Positions 52,971 through 61,548 of a stretch of 64,000 bases of DNA are shown one piece after another. The first letter of the stretch is position 1. Each line of letters opens with the position of its first letter. The stretch lies in contig JAJLPB010000005.1 in the NCBI GenBank assembly GCA_025548565.1, forward strand, positions 1-64,000, read 5' to 3'. Below the pieces are notes generated by a model. It searched no databases and was not told the DNA's origin. It saw nothing but the letters and a program-made list of their open reading frames with translations. The position numbers were made by a program, and so were the translations under genes. This stretch comes from Rugamonas sp. A1-17 (GTDB taxonomy: Bacteria; Pseudomonadota; Gammaproteobacteria; Burkholderiales; Burkholderiaceae_D).

Positions 52971-54245
52971 TCACGACAGCTTCACCGGCGGTTGAATTTT
53001 CGCACGCAACCAGTCGACCAGCGCCTGGGTCGCCACGCGCGCGGTGCCGTGCAGATTGAGCAGGTGCTTCTGGTACAGCAGCTGATACAGCAGGCTCGCC
53101 GTGGCGCCGGCCACGCGGATGCTCTTGCCGGTGATGGCGCCGGTCAGCACGCCCACCGCTGCCTGCGGTCCGAGCGAAACGAGGGAGCCGTAGTCGTGGT
53201 AGCGGAAGTCCGGACGCGGCGTGCCGTTGCGGCGGGCCAGCAGGTCGGCCAGGAACATCGCCTGCTGATGCGCCACCTGTGCGCGTGGCGGCGCCGCACC
53301 TTTGATCGGGCAGACGTAGCTGGCGCAGTCGCCCAGCGCGTACACCTGGCTGTCGTTGGCCGAGCACAGGCTGGCGTCCACAATAATCTGGCGCAGATTG
53401 TTGACGGCCAGTCCAAACGTCGCGCACAGCTGCGGCGCTTCCACGCCGGCCGCCCACAAGGTCAGGTCGGCGCGGTGGACGTTGCCGGTGGCGTCGATCA
53501 CCGCGTCCTGCGTGACCTTGGCGACGGCGGTGCCGGTCAATACTTCGATGCCGAGCGCGCGCAGTTCGCGCGCGGCGCGGTTGGCCTGCTGCGGATGCAG
53601 TTGCGGCAGCAGGTGCTGGCCGCGCTCGATCACGCTGATGCGGATGTCGGTTTCCGGATCCAGCGTGTGCACGCGGTAGGCGGCCAGCGCGCGGGCGCTG
53701 TTGCTAAGCTCCGCCGCCAGTTCGACGCCGGTGGCGCCGCCGCCGACGATGACCACGTTCACCTGGGTCTTCTGCTCGCCGGCCTTGATGCAGGCGTCGA
53801 GGAAGCGGCGGCGGAAGGATTCGGCGTCGTCCACGTTGTCGAGCGTGAGCGCGTGTTCGGCGGCGCCGGGCACGTTGTAGAAATTGGTGATGGCGCCCAG
53901 GGCCAGTACCAGTTTGTCGTAGGCGATGGTGCGGCATACGCCGTCGCCGCCGTTGCCCTTGCGCGGCGCCAGCGTGACGGTTTGATGGGCGCGGTCCATG
54001 CACAGCACTTCGCCCTGCACGAATTCGAAATCATGCTCGACCGCCTGGGCGGGGAAGGACAGCTCCTCCACGCGGGGATCGCATTTGCCGGAAGCGACCG
54101 TGTGCAGCAAGGGCTTCCAGAAGTGGCCGGGATAGCGGTCCACCAGCAGGATGCGGGCGCGCTTGCTGGCGCCGAGGGTGTCGCCCAAGCGGGTTGCGAG
54201 CTCGAGTCCGCCCGCACCGCCTCCTACGATGACGATGGTTTCCAT
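52971..54245 (-). CDS. ndh: Type II NADH dehydrogenase (NDH-2)
   Basis: A 424-residue two-dinucleotide-binding flavoprotein. The FAD site IVIVGGGAGGLELATRLG is at the N-terminus and the NADH site VVIVGGGATGVELAAEL is near residue 165. The second FAD contact is in YALGDCASYVCP near 300, followed by AHQQAMFLADLL. The C-terminus has a membrane-associating segment (AGATASLLYQLLYQKHLLNLHG). It transfers electrons from NADH to quinone without proton pumping. The ATG at 54245 has GGAGGCG upstream. A palindromic repeat lies just 5' of it. Confidence 0.9.
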   Translation of the reverse strand: METIVIVGGGAGGLELATRLGDTLGASKRARILLVDRYPGHFWKPLLHTVASGKCDPRVEELSFPAQAVEHDFEFVQGEVLCMDRAHQTVTLAPRKGNGGDGVCRTIAYDKLVLALGAITNFYNVPGAAEHALTLDNVDDAESFRRRFLDACIKAGEQKTQVNVVIVGGGATGVELAAELSNSARALAAYRVHTLDPETDIRISVIERGQHLLPQLHPQQANRAARELRALGIEVLTGTAVAKVTQDAVIDATGNVHRADLTLWAAGVEAPQLCATFGLAVNNLRQIIVDASLCSANDSQVYALGDCASYVCPIKGAAPPRAQVAHQQAMFLADLLARRNGTPRPDFRYHDYGSLVSLGPQAAVGVLTGAITGKSIRVAGATASLLYQLLYQKHLLNLHGTARVATQALVDWLRAKIQPPVKLS

Positions 54246-54280
54246 GATGCGCCTCCAGATAGTGAAAAAATCCTTACCCC

Positions 54281-54378
54281 CGTCATACCCGCGGACGCGG
54301 GTATCCATGCTGAGCTTGCTCAGACGCGTTGTATGGATTCCCGCCTGCGCGGGAAGTCATTTTCCCCAGTGGGGAAAA
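54281..54378. repeat. Palindromic intergenic repeat (GTCATACCCGCG / CGCGGGAAGTCAT type)
   Basis: ACCCGCG-GA-CGCGGGT (54287-54302) and TTCCCGC-CTGC-GCGGGAA (54338-54355) are two hairpins. Their outer flanks are themselves inverted: GTCATACCCGCG with TATCCAT on the left, ATGGATTCCCGC with GGGAAGTCAT on the right. A third dyad, TTTTCCCC-AGT-GGGGAAAA, sits at 54360-54378. The GTCAT-CCCGC-GCGGG-ATCCA pattern matches a widely known class of bacterial intergenic palindromes. It is unrelated to the GGGGTCAAG repeats. Confidence 0.75.
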
Positions 54379-54391
54379 TGTCGGGGTTGAG

Positions 54392-55093
54392 TTATGCGGC
54401 CAGTTCGTGTTTTGCGCGCTGGTCGGGCGTGTAGGGACTTGAACGCAGCTCGCGCAGCGCGTCGTAGGTGATGAACTGGCGTGGACGCACCACGTCGTTG
54501 CCGTATGGGGCGACGGAGACGGTCCACAGGCCAGCCTCCTCGGCGGCGCGCAGGCCTGGCACGGCGGTGTCGATGGCGATGGCGTCCTGCGGCGATACGC
54601 TCATGGCGTTGAGCGCGCGGGCATACGGGCCGGTGCCTGCGGGGCCGTCGAAGCTGGCGCCGCCGGTGACGACCGCGAACAGGCTGTTGACATCGGCGCC
54701 GAAGCAGCCGCTCAGCAGCGCCGAGGTGGCGGGCGCCGGCAGGTCGGTCAGCACGCAGATCTTGCAGCCGTCATTGAGCGCGTCGTCGATCAGGGCCAGC
54801 GCGGCCGGCAGGGCCTTGGGCGGCCGGGCGCTGATCGCCTGATGGAACTGGCGGTGCTTGTCGGCGAACAGTTCGGCCACGCGGGCCTTGTCGCGCGAGA
54901 GCAGCTCGCCGGCGATGGCGGAACCGATGGCGCGGGCGTAGCCGTGGGTGGCGGCGGCCGAGCGCAGCGCCGGCAGCGTCCAGCGTACCGACAGGCCGGC
55001 GTTGGCGAACGCCGCGTTGCAGGCTGCAAGGTGCAGCGCTTCGGTGTCGAACAGTACGCCGTCCAGGCCCAGGAAGATCACGTCGATGCTCAT
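54392..55093 (-). CDS. HAD-superfamily protein lacking the catalytic nucleophile
   Basis: A 233-residue protein of the CbbY/phosphoglycolate phosphatase-like HAD branch. Motif I reads FLGLDGVLFDT, so the nucleophilic first aspartate of DxDG is glycine (residue 9). The motif II threonine is in VLTDLPAP. Motif III lacks the usual lysine (DGPAGTGPYARAL), and motif IV is reduced to AIDTAVPG. It is therefore probably not a phosphatase; a binding or regulatory role, or decay, is likely. It is divergent from a CbbR-like LysR gene, the setting in which active CbbY proteins often occur. Confidence 0.82.
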   Translation of the reverse strand: MSIDVIFLGLDGVLFDTEALHLAACNAAFANAGLSVRWTLPALRSAAATHGYARAIGSAIAGELLSRDKARVAELFADKHRQFHQAISARPPKALPAALALIDDALNDGCKICVLTDLPAPATSALLSGCFGADVNSLFAVVTGGASFDGPAGTGPYARALNAMSVSPQDAIAIDTAVPGLRAAEEAGLWTVSVAPYGNDVVRPRQFITYDALRELRSSPYTPDQRAKHELAA

Positions 55094-55192
55094 GTCGGTC
55101 TCGCTTAAAACGATGTCAGATGATTATGAATATACGGGTACAATGAACAAAAGAAAAATTAAACATATTCGATAATTGATAAGGAACAGCTT

Positions 55193-56155
55193 ATGTATCC
55201 AGCCAGCTTTCGCCAACTACAGGCGCTGATACTGGTGGCGCGCCACGAAAGCGTGTCGCGCGCGGCGGATGCGCTGCACGTTACGCAGCCTGCGGTTTCG
55301 TTGCAAATCCGCACACTGGAGGAGATCGCCGGCATTCCGCTGACGCGCAAGGTGGGCCGCAATATCCAGCTGACCGCCGCAGGCGAGGTGATGGTGGAGT
55401 TCTCCGAGCGCATCCTGCGTTTGTGGGAGCAGGCCAGCGACGAGCTGGCGGCGCTGCAGGGCGTCACCAGCGGCACGCTGCGCATCGGCGCGGTGACGAC
55501 GGCGGAGCATTTGCTGCCGCCGTTGCTGGTGCCGTTCACGATGAAGCGGCCCGACGTGCGCCTCAAGCTGCAGGTGGGGAATCGGGCGGAGATCGTGCAG
55601 ATGCTGGCGCGGCACGAGATCGAGCTGGCCATCATGGGCACGCCGCCGCGCGAGCTGCGCACCAACGCCGCCAAGTTCGCGCGCCATCCGATGGCGTTTG
55701 TGGCCAGCCCCGCGCATCCGCTGATGAAGAAGAAAAAAATCACGCTCAATGATGTCATGGCCGCCAACCTGCTGGTGCGCGAGCGCGGTTCGGGCACGCG
55801 CACGGCGGTGGAGAAGCTGCTGCGCGAGGCGGGACATCCGCTGGAATTCGGCTCCGAGGTATCGAGCAACGAGGCGATCAAACGCATGGTGTCGGCCGGG
55901 CTGGGGCTGGGCTTCCTGTCGGTGCACGCGTGCGGCCTGGAGTTCGAGGCCGGCCTGCTGGCGGTGCTGCCGATGCACGAGAGCCCGGTGGAGGCGGACT
56001 GGCACATCATGCACCTGAGCGGACAGCCCATCCCCAAGGTGGCGGCGGCGTTCCAGGATTTCGTGATCGAGAACGGCCAGGACCTGGTGCGGCGCGAGCT
56101 GGAAAGCTTCTATAAGCTGCTGGGGCGCCAGGGCAAGCGCGGGCGGGTCGTATAG
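55193..56155 (+). CDS. LysR-family transcriptional regulator (CbbR-like)
   Basis: A 320-residue LysR regulator. The helix-turn-helix spans about residues 6-65 (SVSRAADALHVTQPAVSLQIRTLEE). The effector domain has the CbbR-like stretch GTLRIGAVTTAEHLLPPLL and SSNEAIKRMVSAGLGLGFLS. No RuBisCO genes are present, so a Calvin-cycle role is not implied; several CbbR relatives control sulfur or organic acid genes. The divergent 99-base AT-rich gap contains GAATAT (55128-55133) and ATATTC (55165-55170), a possible binding dyad. Confidence 0.88.
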   Translation: MYPASFRQLQALILVARHESVSRAADALHVTQPAVSLQIRTLEEIAGIPLTRKVGRNIQLTAAGEVMVEFSERILRLWEQASDELAALQGVTSGTLRIGAVTTAEHLLPPLLVPFTMKRPDVRLKLQVGNRAEIVQMLARHEIELAIMGTPPRELRTNAAKFARHPMAFVASPAHPLMKKKKITLNDVMAANLLVRERGSGTRTAVEKLLREAGHPLEFGSEVSSNEAIKRMVSAGLGLGFLSVHACGLEFEAGLLAVLPMHESPVEADWHIMHLSGQPIPKVAAAFQDFVIENGQDLVRRELESFYKLLGRQGKRGRVV

Positions 56156-56192
56156 GTCGAATGGCCAATACACTTGTGCTTACTGTTTGTTA

Positions 56193-56210
56193 AAGTGTAC
56201 CGGTACACTT
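56193..56210. promoter_or_regulatory. Perfect 18-bp operator upstream of lysE-like gene
   Basis: AAGTGTACCGGTACACTT is a perfect palindrome 50 bases before the LysE start. An extra half-site TACACTT lies at 56169-56175. Such sites are typical of GntR/MocR or TetR-type regulators; no such gene is in the window, so the regulator acts from elsewhere. Confidence 0.65.
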
Positions 56211-56260
56211 GAGGATGGCTCCAATACCATGGGGACTCCTTTCTGTTACCGGATAAGCCC

Positions 56261-56860
56261 ATGTCCCCCGATCTGTTGCTCCCTTTGTGTACCTTCGCCA
56301 CCATCAGCACGATCACGCCGGGGCCGAACAACGCCATGATGCTGGCCTCGGGCCTGAACCACGGCTTTACGCGTTCGCTGCCGCATCTGTTCGGCATCTG
56401 CTGCGGTTTTGCGTTTATGATCTTCGCCACCGGCCTGGGCCTGCACGCGGTGTTCGACCAGGTGCCGATGCTGCAGGTGATCCTCAAGTATGCCGGTGCG
56501 CTGTACCTGCTGTGGCTGGCTTGGAAGCTGGCGCACGCGGCGCCGATGAGCGCGGAGCAGGCCGGCCTGTCCAAGCCGATGAGTTTTTTCGGCGCGGCGG
56601 CCTTCCAGTGGATTAATCCCAAGGCCTGGGTGATGGCGGTCGGCGCGTTGACCACCTATCTGCCGCCGGGCTTCACTACACTGGATGTGGCGATGCTGGC
56701 GAGCGTGTTCGGCTTGATCGGCATCTTCTGCGTCGGCTCGTGGGCGCTGTTCGGCGTGGCGATGCGGCGCGTGCTGCAGGATGCGCGCTCGGTGCGCATC
56801 TTCAACCTGGTGATGGCGTTGCTGTTGGTCGGCAGCCTTTATCCTATCCTGCTAACATGA
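56261..56860 (+). CDS. LysE/RhtB-family amino-acid exporter
   Basis: A 199-residue inner-membrane exporter with about six hydrophobic segments. The family signature is at the N-terminus, TITPGPNNAMMLASGLNHG, followed by PHLFGICCGFAFMIF and QWINPKAWVMAVGA. Members export amino acids such as lysine, threonine or homoserine; the substrate cannot be read from sequence. Expression is probably controlled through the palindrome at 56193. Confidence 0.88.
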   Translation: MSPDLLLPLCTFATISTITPGPNNAMMLASGLNHGFTRSLPHLFGICCGFAFMIFATGLGLHAVFDQVPMLQVILKYAGALYLLWLAWKLAHAAPMSAEQAGLSKPMSFFGAAAFQWINPKAWVMAVGALTTYLPPGFTTLDVAMLASVFGLIGIFCVGSWALFGVAMRRVLQDARSVRIFNLVMALLLVGSLYPILLT

Positions 56861-56887
56861 CGCTTTAACGTCTTTCGAGGAATGCCG

Positions 56888-57280
56888 ATGTCGCGTCAAA
56901 TTGTCTCCGCGCTGTTGTTGTGCGCTCCGCTGATGGCCTTCGCCGCAACCACCGTGCCGTCGGACCTGATGCGCCCGGTGCCGGAGGAGGCCGCGCGCGG
57001 CTATGCCGTCAATTGGCTGCTGAAGATCGAGCTGGAGTCGGAGCAGTTGAACGATATCGAGCCGTGCCGCAAGGTGCTGGCCGAACGCGGCTTCCTGCCG
57101 ACCCTGTCGAAGACGGCCAGTTCCTCCATGCCGCAGCTGCATTTCAAGATCGCTGGTGTCAAGCAGTATGAGCAGGCCGACGCCGACGCCGATGCGGCGC
57201 TGGCGGCGATACAGCATGCGGCTTGTCCCGCCGTGCTGACCTGGACGGTGGAGTCCAAACACCGTCCGGTGGTGCGTTAG
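56888..57280 (+). CDS. Small exported protein of unknown function
   Basis: A 130-residue protein with a clear signal peptide (SRQIVSALLLCAPLMAFAAT). The mature part has two cysteines (DIEPCRKVL and HAACPAVL) that may form a disulfide. No family is recognised. The ATG at 56888 is favoured over 56882 because GAGG at 56877-56880 is too close to the latter. It begins 28 bases after lysE and may be read with it. Its end converges on the CYTH-CHAD gene 9 bases away. Confidence 0.75.
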   Translation: MSRQIVSALLLCAPLMAFAATTVPSDLMRPVPEEAARGYAVNWLLKIELESEQLNDIEPCRKVLAERGFLPTLSKTASSSMPQLHFKIAGVKQYEQADADADAALAAIQHAACPAVLTWTVESKHRPVVR

Positions 57281-57289
57281 GCCGGGAGC

Positions 57290-58786
57290 CTACGGCAGCC
57301 GCAAGGCGTGCAGCTCGGCGCGGATCGCATCCTGGTCCGGCGGTTGCGTGGCCTGCAGCGCTTGCAGGTAGCCGCGCGCGAACTGGATGGTGGGCGCCGC
57401 CGTGTCGTTTTCCTGGGCCAGTTCCCGCAGCAGCCGGTCGGCGACCACCAGGTCGTTGTGCCGGCCCAGTTCTTCCTGCACGGCGGATAGTGTCTTCAGA
57501 TAGCCGCGCGGACCCTTGCCGTGGTAGAGCGATTGGAAGAACTCCAGCGCGTACCTGGCTCGCTTGGCGGCAATGCGCGTGCGGTGGATCGTGTCCGGCT
57601 CGCCTTCGTTCATGCGGCGCGAGCGTTTGAGCAGCTTCTTGTGCAGGCGCTGCATGGTGCGCCTGGCGAAATCGGTGGCCGGTTCTTCCGTATCGTCGGC
57701 CGGTTGCTGCATCCACAGCCCCATCGCCAGCAGCAGGCGCGTGTAGCGTTGCGAAAGCAGCGCTTGTGCCGCCGCGTGGCGTTTGTCGTGGGCCGACTTG
57801 AGCGCCAGCGCTTGCAAATCCATGACGCCGTTGCGGCTGCCGGGGTGGGCCTGGATGTGCGCCAGTGTGGAGGCCAGCAGCACATCCCAGTCGCGCGCCG
57901 CGCCCAGTTCCGAGCCGAGCCAGCGGATGTCTTCCAGGATCCCGGGCGGGCAGGGCGCAAGCGGTTCGAACAGCTTGAGCGCCGAACGCAGGCGGCGCAC
58001 GCCCACGCGCATCTGGTGCAGGGTTTCGGCGTCGTCGCCTTCGATGACGGCGTTTTCGTTGCGCTGGATGTGTTGCAGGCAGTTGTTGAGGATGGCCAGC
58101 CGCGCCTCGGCGGCGGTGGCGTCCGGCGCCAGCTGAACGGCGGTCGCGCGCACGGGCACGGTGCCGGTCTGGCGGCACAGCATGTAGCCGCGCTCGGCCT
58201 TGTTGGTGTTGCTGAGGCGCTGGGGAATGTGCTCCTGCAGTTGCAGTGCGAAGGCGAACAGGCTGGCGGGATCGCCGTCTTTCAGTTCCAGTTCGATTTC
58301 GTTGACCGGCACTTGCCGGCCGTGGCGTTCGATGTGGCCGTGGTCGAGCACCAGCTCGATCTGGTTGCCGTCGACTTCGAGGTCCCAGGTGTGACGCTCC
58401 ACCGCCACCACGAACAGCGGCTCCAGCCGCGCCTTCAGGTTGTCGGCTGCCAGCACTTGCAGCCATTGCGGATCGTCGCCGATCAGCTTGCGCAGCTTGC
58501 CCAGGCGCGGCCAGGGGCGGTCCACCGGGCCTTCCCATTCGTTGCGCTGGTGCAGGCCGCTTTGCACGCTGCCGCCGGCCTTCATCGTTTGTATCCAGAT
58601 GCCATCGACCTTGCGCACGCGCAGGCCGGCGCCGTGGCGCAGCAGGTGCAGGTCCGGCGTGTCGAAGTAGCGGGCCGACAGTTGCTGCGAGCGGAACGGT
58701 GCGCGCGCGTGCGCGGCGATCAGCGGATGCCGGAGCAGCTTGTCGTTGTCGGCCGGCGAGAGCAGGAGTTTGAGTTCGACTTCCAT
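57290..58786 (-). CDS. CYTH and CHAD domain protein
   Basis: A 498-residue protein. The N-terminal CYTH domain (about residues 1-205) opens with the EVELK form of the ExExK motif of triphosphate tunnel enzymes, which hydrolyse inorganic triphosphate. The C-terminal CHAD domain (about 225-490) is helical and rich in conserved His and Arg/Lys pairs (LHQMRVGVRRLRSALKLF, IHRTRIAAKRARYALEFF). It is known in related proteins to bind polyphosphate. Together it probably works on polyphosphate granules. The ATG at 58786 puts the ExExK motif at the very start, as in the family. Confidence 0.92.
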   Translation of the reverse strand: MEVELKLLLSPADNDKLLRHPLIAAHARAPFRSQQLSARYFDTPDLHLLRHGAGLRVRKVDGIWIQTMKAGGSVQSGLHQRNEWEGPVDRPWPRLGKLRKLIGDDPQWLQVLAADNLKARLEPLFVVAVERHTWDLEVDGNQIELVLDHGHIERHGRQVPVNEIELELKDGDPASLFAFALQLQEHIPQRLSNTNKAERGYMLCRQTGTVPVRATAVQLAPDATAAEARLAILNNCLQHIQRNENAVIEGDDAETLHQMRVGVRRLRSALKLFEPLAPCPPGILEDIRWLGSELGAARDWDVLLASTLAHIQAHPGSRNGVMDLQALALKSAHDKRHAAAQALLSQRYTRLLLAMGLWMQQPADDTEEPATDFARRTMQRLHKKLLKRSRRMNEGEPDTIHRTRIAAKRARYALEFFQSLYHGKGPRGYLKTLSAVQEELGRHNDLVVADRLLRELAQENDTAAPTIQFARGYLQALQATQPPDQDAIRAELHALRLP

Positions 58787-58854
58787 GGGTCTAGTGTAGA
58801 TGAAAAGCCGGATCGCGCGGCGCGCGCCTGTGCCGGTGTTGATCGATATCGCTT

Positions 58855-59766
58855 CTACTTCGGTTTCGGCAGATTCCGCAGAACTTCCGCCCACGCGGGC
58901 ACGGCGCCGCGCCAGAAGGCTTCGATGCTGTCGGCTTGCAGCTCCATGCCGAGGAAGCGGGCGGCGGGCAGCATGGCGTCCTGCAACAACTGTTGCGGCG
59001 CGGCGCCGTTGTCGAAGGCCATGGCGCCGGTCTGCTTGGACAATTTTTCGCCCAGTTCGTTGACCACCACCGGTACGTGCAGATAGCTCGGGCGTGGCAG
59101 GCCCAGCACCTGTTGCAGGTAGAGCTGGCGCGGGGTGGAGTCGAGCAGGTCGGCGCCGCGCACGATGTCGGTGACGCCCTGGGCGCCGTCGTCCACCACC
59201 ACGGCCAGCTGGTAGGCCCAGAAGCCGTCGGCGCGCTTGATGACGAAGTCGCCCACGTCGTCGGTCAGGTCCTGGCTAACGGGGCCGGCCCAGCGGTCGT
59301 TGAACTGCAGCATGCAGTGCGGCGACCGCGGCACTTTCAGGCGCAGCGCGCGGGCGCTCTTGCCGGGCGCGAGGCCGTGGCGGCAGGTGCCTGGGTAGAT
59401 CAGCGCTTGCGCCTGGCGGCCGGTCAGGCTCAGTTGCGAATCGGCGATTTCCTTGCGCGAGCAGCCGCAGGGGTAGACCAGTTCGCCCAGCTGTTGCAGG
59501 GCTTGCCGGTACAGCTCGGTGCGCTGGCTTTGCCAGGTGACGTCGCCATCCCAGTGCATGCCGCAGCGGCGCAGCGAGGCCAGGATGTGCTCGTCCGCGC
59601 CGGCCACGTTGCGGTCGCCGTCGACGTCCTCGATGCGGACCAGCCACTGGCCGTGGTGGACTTTGGCGTCGAGATAGCTGGCGATGGCGGCCACCAGCGA
59701 ACCGATGTGCAGGGGGCCGGTGGGCGAGGGGGCGAAGCGGCCGATGTAGGGAGTGCGGTCAGTCAT
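58855..59766 (-). CDS. gluQ: Glutamyl-queuosine tRNA(Asp) synthetase
   Basis: A 303-residue truncated glutamyl-tRNA synthetase paralogue that charges glutamate onto the queuosine base of tRNA-Asp. It has the HIGH-type motif in APSPTGPLHIGSLVAA near residue 12 and KLSKQ near 225. The zinc-site cysteines are in CGCSRKE and GTCRHG. It lacks the anticodon-binding domain, as expected for GluQRS. It is the downstream neighbour of no obvious operon partner and is divergent from the M28 peptidase gene. Confidence 0.94.
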   Translation of the reverse strand: MTDRTPYIGRFAPSPTGPLHIGSLVAAIASYLDAKVHHGQWLVRIEDVDGDRNVAGADEHILASLRRCGMHWDGDVTWQSQRTELYRQALQQLGELVYPCGCSRKEIADSQLSLTGRQAQALIYPGTCRHGLAPGKSARALRLKVPRSPHCMLQFNDRWAGPVSQDLTDDVGDFVIKRADGFWAYQLAVVVDDGAQGVTDIVRGADLLDSTPRQLYLQQVLGLPRPSYLHVPVVVNELGEKLSKQTGAMAFDNGAAPQQLLQDAMLPAARFLGMELQADSIEAFWRGAVPAWAEVLRNLPKPK

Positions 59767-59852
59767 GCCGCCATTTTAGCGTGGCTATCGCATACAATGT
59801 ACGCGCGGCAAATTTGATGGACCGCGACCACCTTTTACGTCTCCAGGAAATC

Positions 59853-61484
59853 ATGCAAAAAATGACCCCCTCCTTTGTTGCCTCCGCCTTGGCCATCAGC
59901 CTGGCGCTGGCATTCCCTGCCCACGCCGACAGCGCCAAGAACGCCGCCGTCGTGAAGGAAGCTCCGCTGCGCGCCCACCTCGCCTTCCTTTCCAGCGATG
60001 TGCTGGAAGGCCGCGGCACCGGCCAGCGCGGCGCCGATTTGACCGTTGCTTATCTGGAAACGCAGGCGCTGGCGCTGGGCCTGAAGCCGGGCAACGGCGA
60101 CAGCTATCGCCAGTCGGTGCAGATCGCCGGCGTGAAGACGCAGCCGGCCGAGAGCACGCTGAAACTGGAAGCGGGCGGCCAGGCGTTGCCGATCAGCTTT
60201 GGCAAGGACTGGGTGTTCGCGCCGGGCGATGCGACCGCGTCGCACAGCTTCAATGCGGACCTGGTATTCGTCGGCTACGGCATCACCGCGCCGGACGAGC
60301 AGTGGAACGACTACAAGGGCATGGACCTCAAGGGCAAGATCCTGGTCATGATGGTCAACGATCCGCAGCCGACCGCCGCGCAGCCGAACCGTTTCAACGG
60401 CAAGGGCCTGACCTACTACGGCCGTTGGACCTACAAGTTCGAGGAAGCCAAGCGCCAGGGCGCCGCCGGTGTGCTGCTGATCCACACCACGCCGAGCGCG
60501 TCGTATGGCTGGAGCGTGATCCAGAACAGCTGGTCGGGCGTGGAGCGCTTCCAGCTGGCTTCGGGCACGCTGGGCACGCAGTTGCAGGGCTGGATGACCG
60601 ACGACACGGCGCGCGCGCTGTTCAAGGCGGCCGGCCAGGATATCGACGCGCTGCGCACTGCCGCTGAAAGCAAGGACTTCAAACCGGTGCCGCTGACCGC
60701 CAAGCTGAGCGGCGAGATGAAGGCTGCCGTGCGCAAGGTCGAGCAGTTCAACGTGGCTGCGGTGGTGCCTGGCACGGATCCCAAGCTGAAGGATGAAGTG
60801 GTGATCTACAGCGCGCATTGGGATCACTTGGGCAAGCAGGGCGATACTGGCGATACCATCTTCAACGGTGCCGTGGACAATGCTTCCGGCTCGGCGGCTT
60901 TGCTGGCGATGGCGCAGGAAGCGGTGCGTGCGCCGGCCAAGCGCAGCCAGATGTTCCTGTGGGTGGCTGCGGAAGAGCAGGGCTTGCTGGGCAGCGCGGC
61001 ATACGCGGCCGCGCCGCTGTGGCCGCTGGCTAAGACCGCCGCCAATCTGAACCTGGATAGTCTGAACTTCGTCGGCGCCACGCGCGACATCGGCACGCAG
61101 GGCAGCGAGCGCACCGAACTGGGCAAGCTGGCCGAGACGGCGGCCAAGTCCATGGGCATGCACATCGCCGAAGCGGAGCCTGATCTGGCGGGTGGCTACT
61201 TCCGCAGCGACCACTTCAACTTCGCCAAGAACGGCGTGCCGGCGTTCTCGATTGAATCGGGCCGGGAGTATGTGAAGGATCCGGTTGGTTCGAAAGCCAA
61301 GGCCGCAGCTTACGACAAGCGCTACCACCAAGTGACGGATGAGTACGATGCGAGCTGGGATCTGTCGGGCATGGTGCAGACGGCGCAATACACGCTGAAC
61401 CTGGGCCGCCTGATCGCCAACGGCGCCAAGCTGCCGGAATGGAAAGCCGGCGACGCCTTCGCCAAGCCGCGCAACGCCAAGTAA
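59853..61484 (+). CDS. M28-family aminopeptidase, exported
   Basis: A 543-residue zinc peptidase with signal peptide (SFVASALAISLALAFPAHAD). An inserted protease-associated (PA)-type domain lies at about residues 95-260. The catalytic domain follows with the metal ligands in SAHWDHLG, VDNASGSAAL (bridging Asp), AAEEQGLLG (catalytic Glu and ligand), NLDSLN and RSDHFNFAKNG. It likely trims N-terminal residues of peptides in the periplasm or outside. The ATG at 59853 follows AGGA. A good terminator follows the stop. Confidence 0.9.
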   Translation: MQKMTPSFVASALAISLALAFPAHADSAKNAAVVKEAPLRAHLAFLSSDVLEGRGTGQRGADLTVAYLETQALALGLKPGNGDSYRQSVQIAGVKTQPAESTLKLEAGGQALPISFGKDWVFAPGDATASHSFNADLVFVGYGITAPDEQWNDYKGMDLKGKILVMMVNDPQPTAAQPNRFNGKGLTYYGRWTYKFEEAKRQGAAGVLLIHTTPSASYGWSVIQNSWSGVERFQLASGTLGTQLQGWMTDDTARALFKAAGQDIDALRTAAESKDFKPVPLTAKLSGEMKAAVRKVEQFNVAAVVPGTDPKLKDEVVIYSAHWDHLGKQGDTGDTIFNGAVDNASGSAALLAMAQEAVRAPAKRSQMFLWVAAEEQGLLGSAAYAAAPLWPLAKTAANLNLDSLNFVGATRDIGTQGSERTELGKLAETAAKSMGMHIAEAEPDLAGGYFRSDHFNFAKNGVPAFSIESGREYVKDPVGSKAKAAAYDKRYHQVTDEYDASWDLSGMVQTAQYTLNLGRLIANGAKLPEWKAGDAFAKPRNAK

Positions 61485-61509
61485 TCCACTAAGGCATCAA
61501 CCACACGCC

Positions 61510-61534
61510 AAGCAGCCTTCGGGCTGCTTTTTTG
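61510..61534 (+). terminator. Rho-independent terminator of the M28 peptidase gene
   Basis: AAGCAGCC (61510-61517), tetraloop TTCG and GGCTGCTT (61522-61529), followed by a T-run through 61533. This is a canonical 8-bp stem with UUCG loop, 26 bases after the stop codon. Confidence 0.92.
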
Positions 61535-61548
61535 TTGCCATGCAATTT

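Noticed and set aside
54392..56155. Calvin-cycle (cbb) locus
   Set aside because: The LysR and HAD proteins resemble CbbR and CbbY, but no RuBisCO or phosphoribulokinase is present and the HAD nucleophile is missing.
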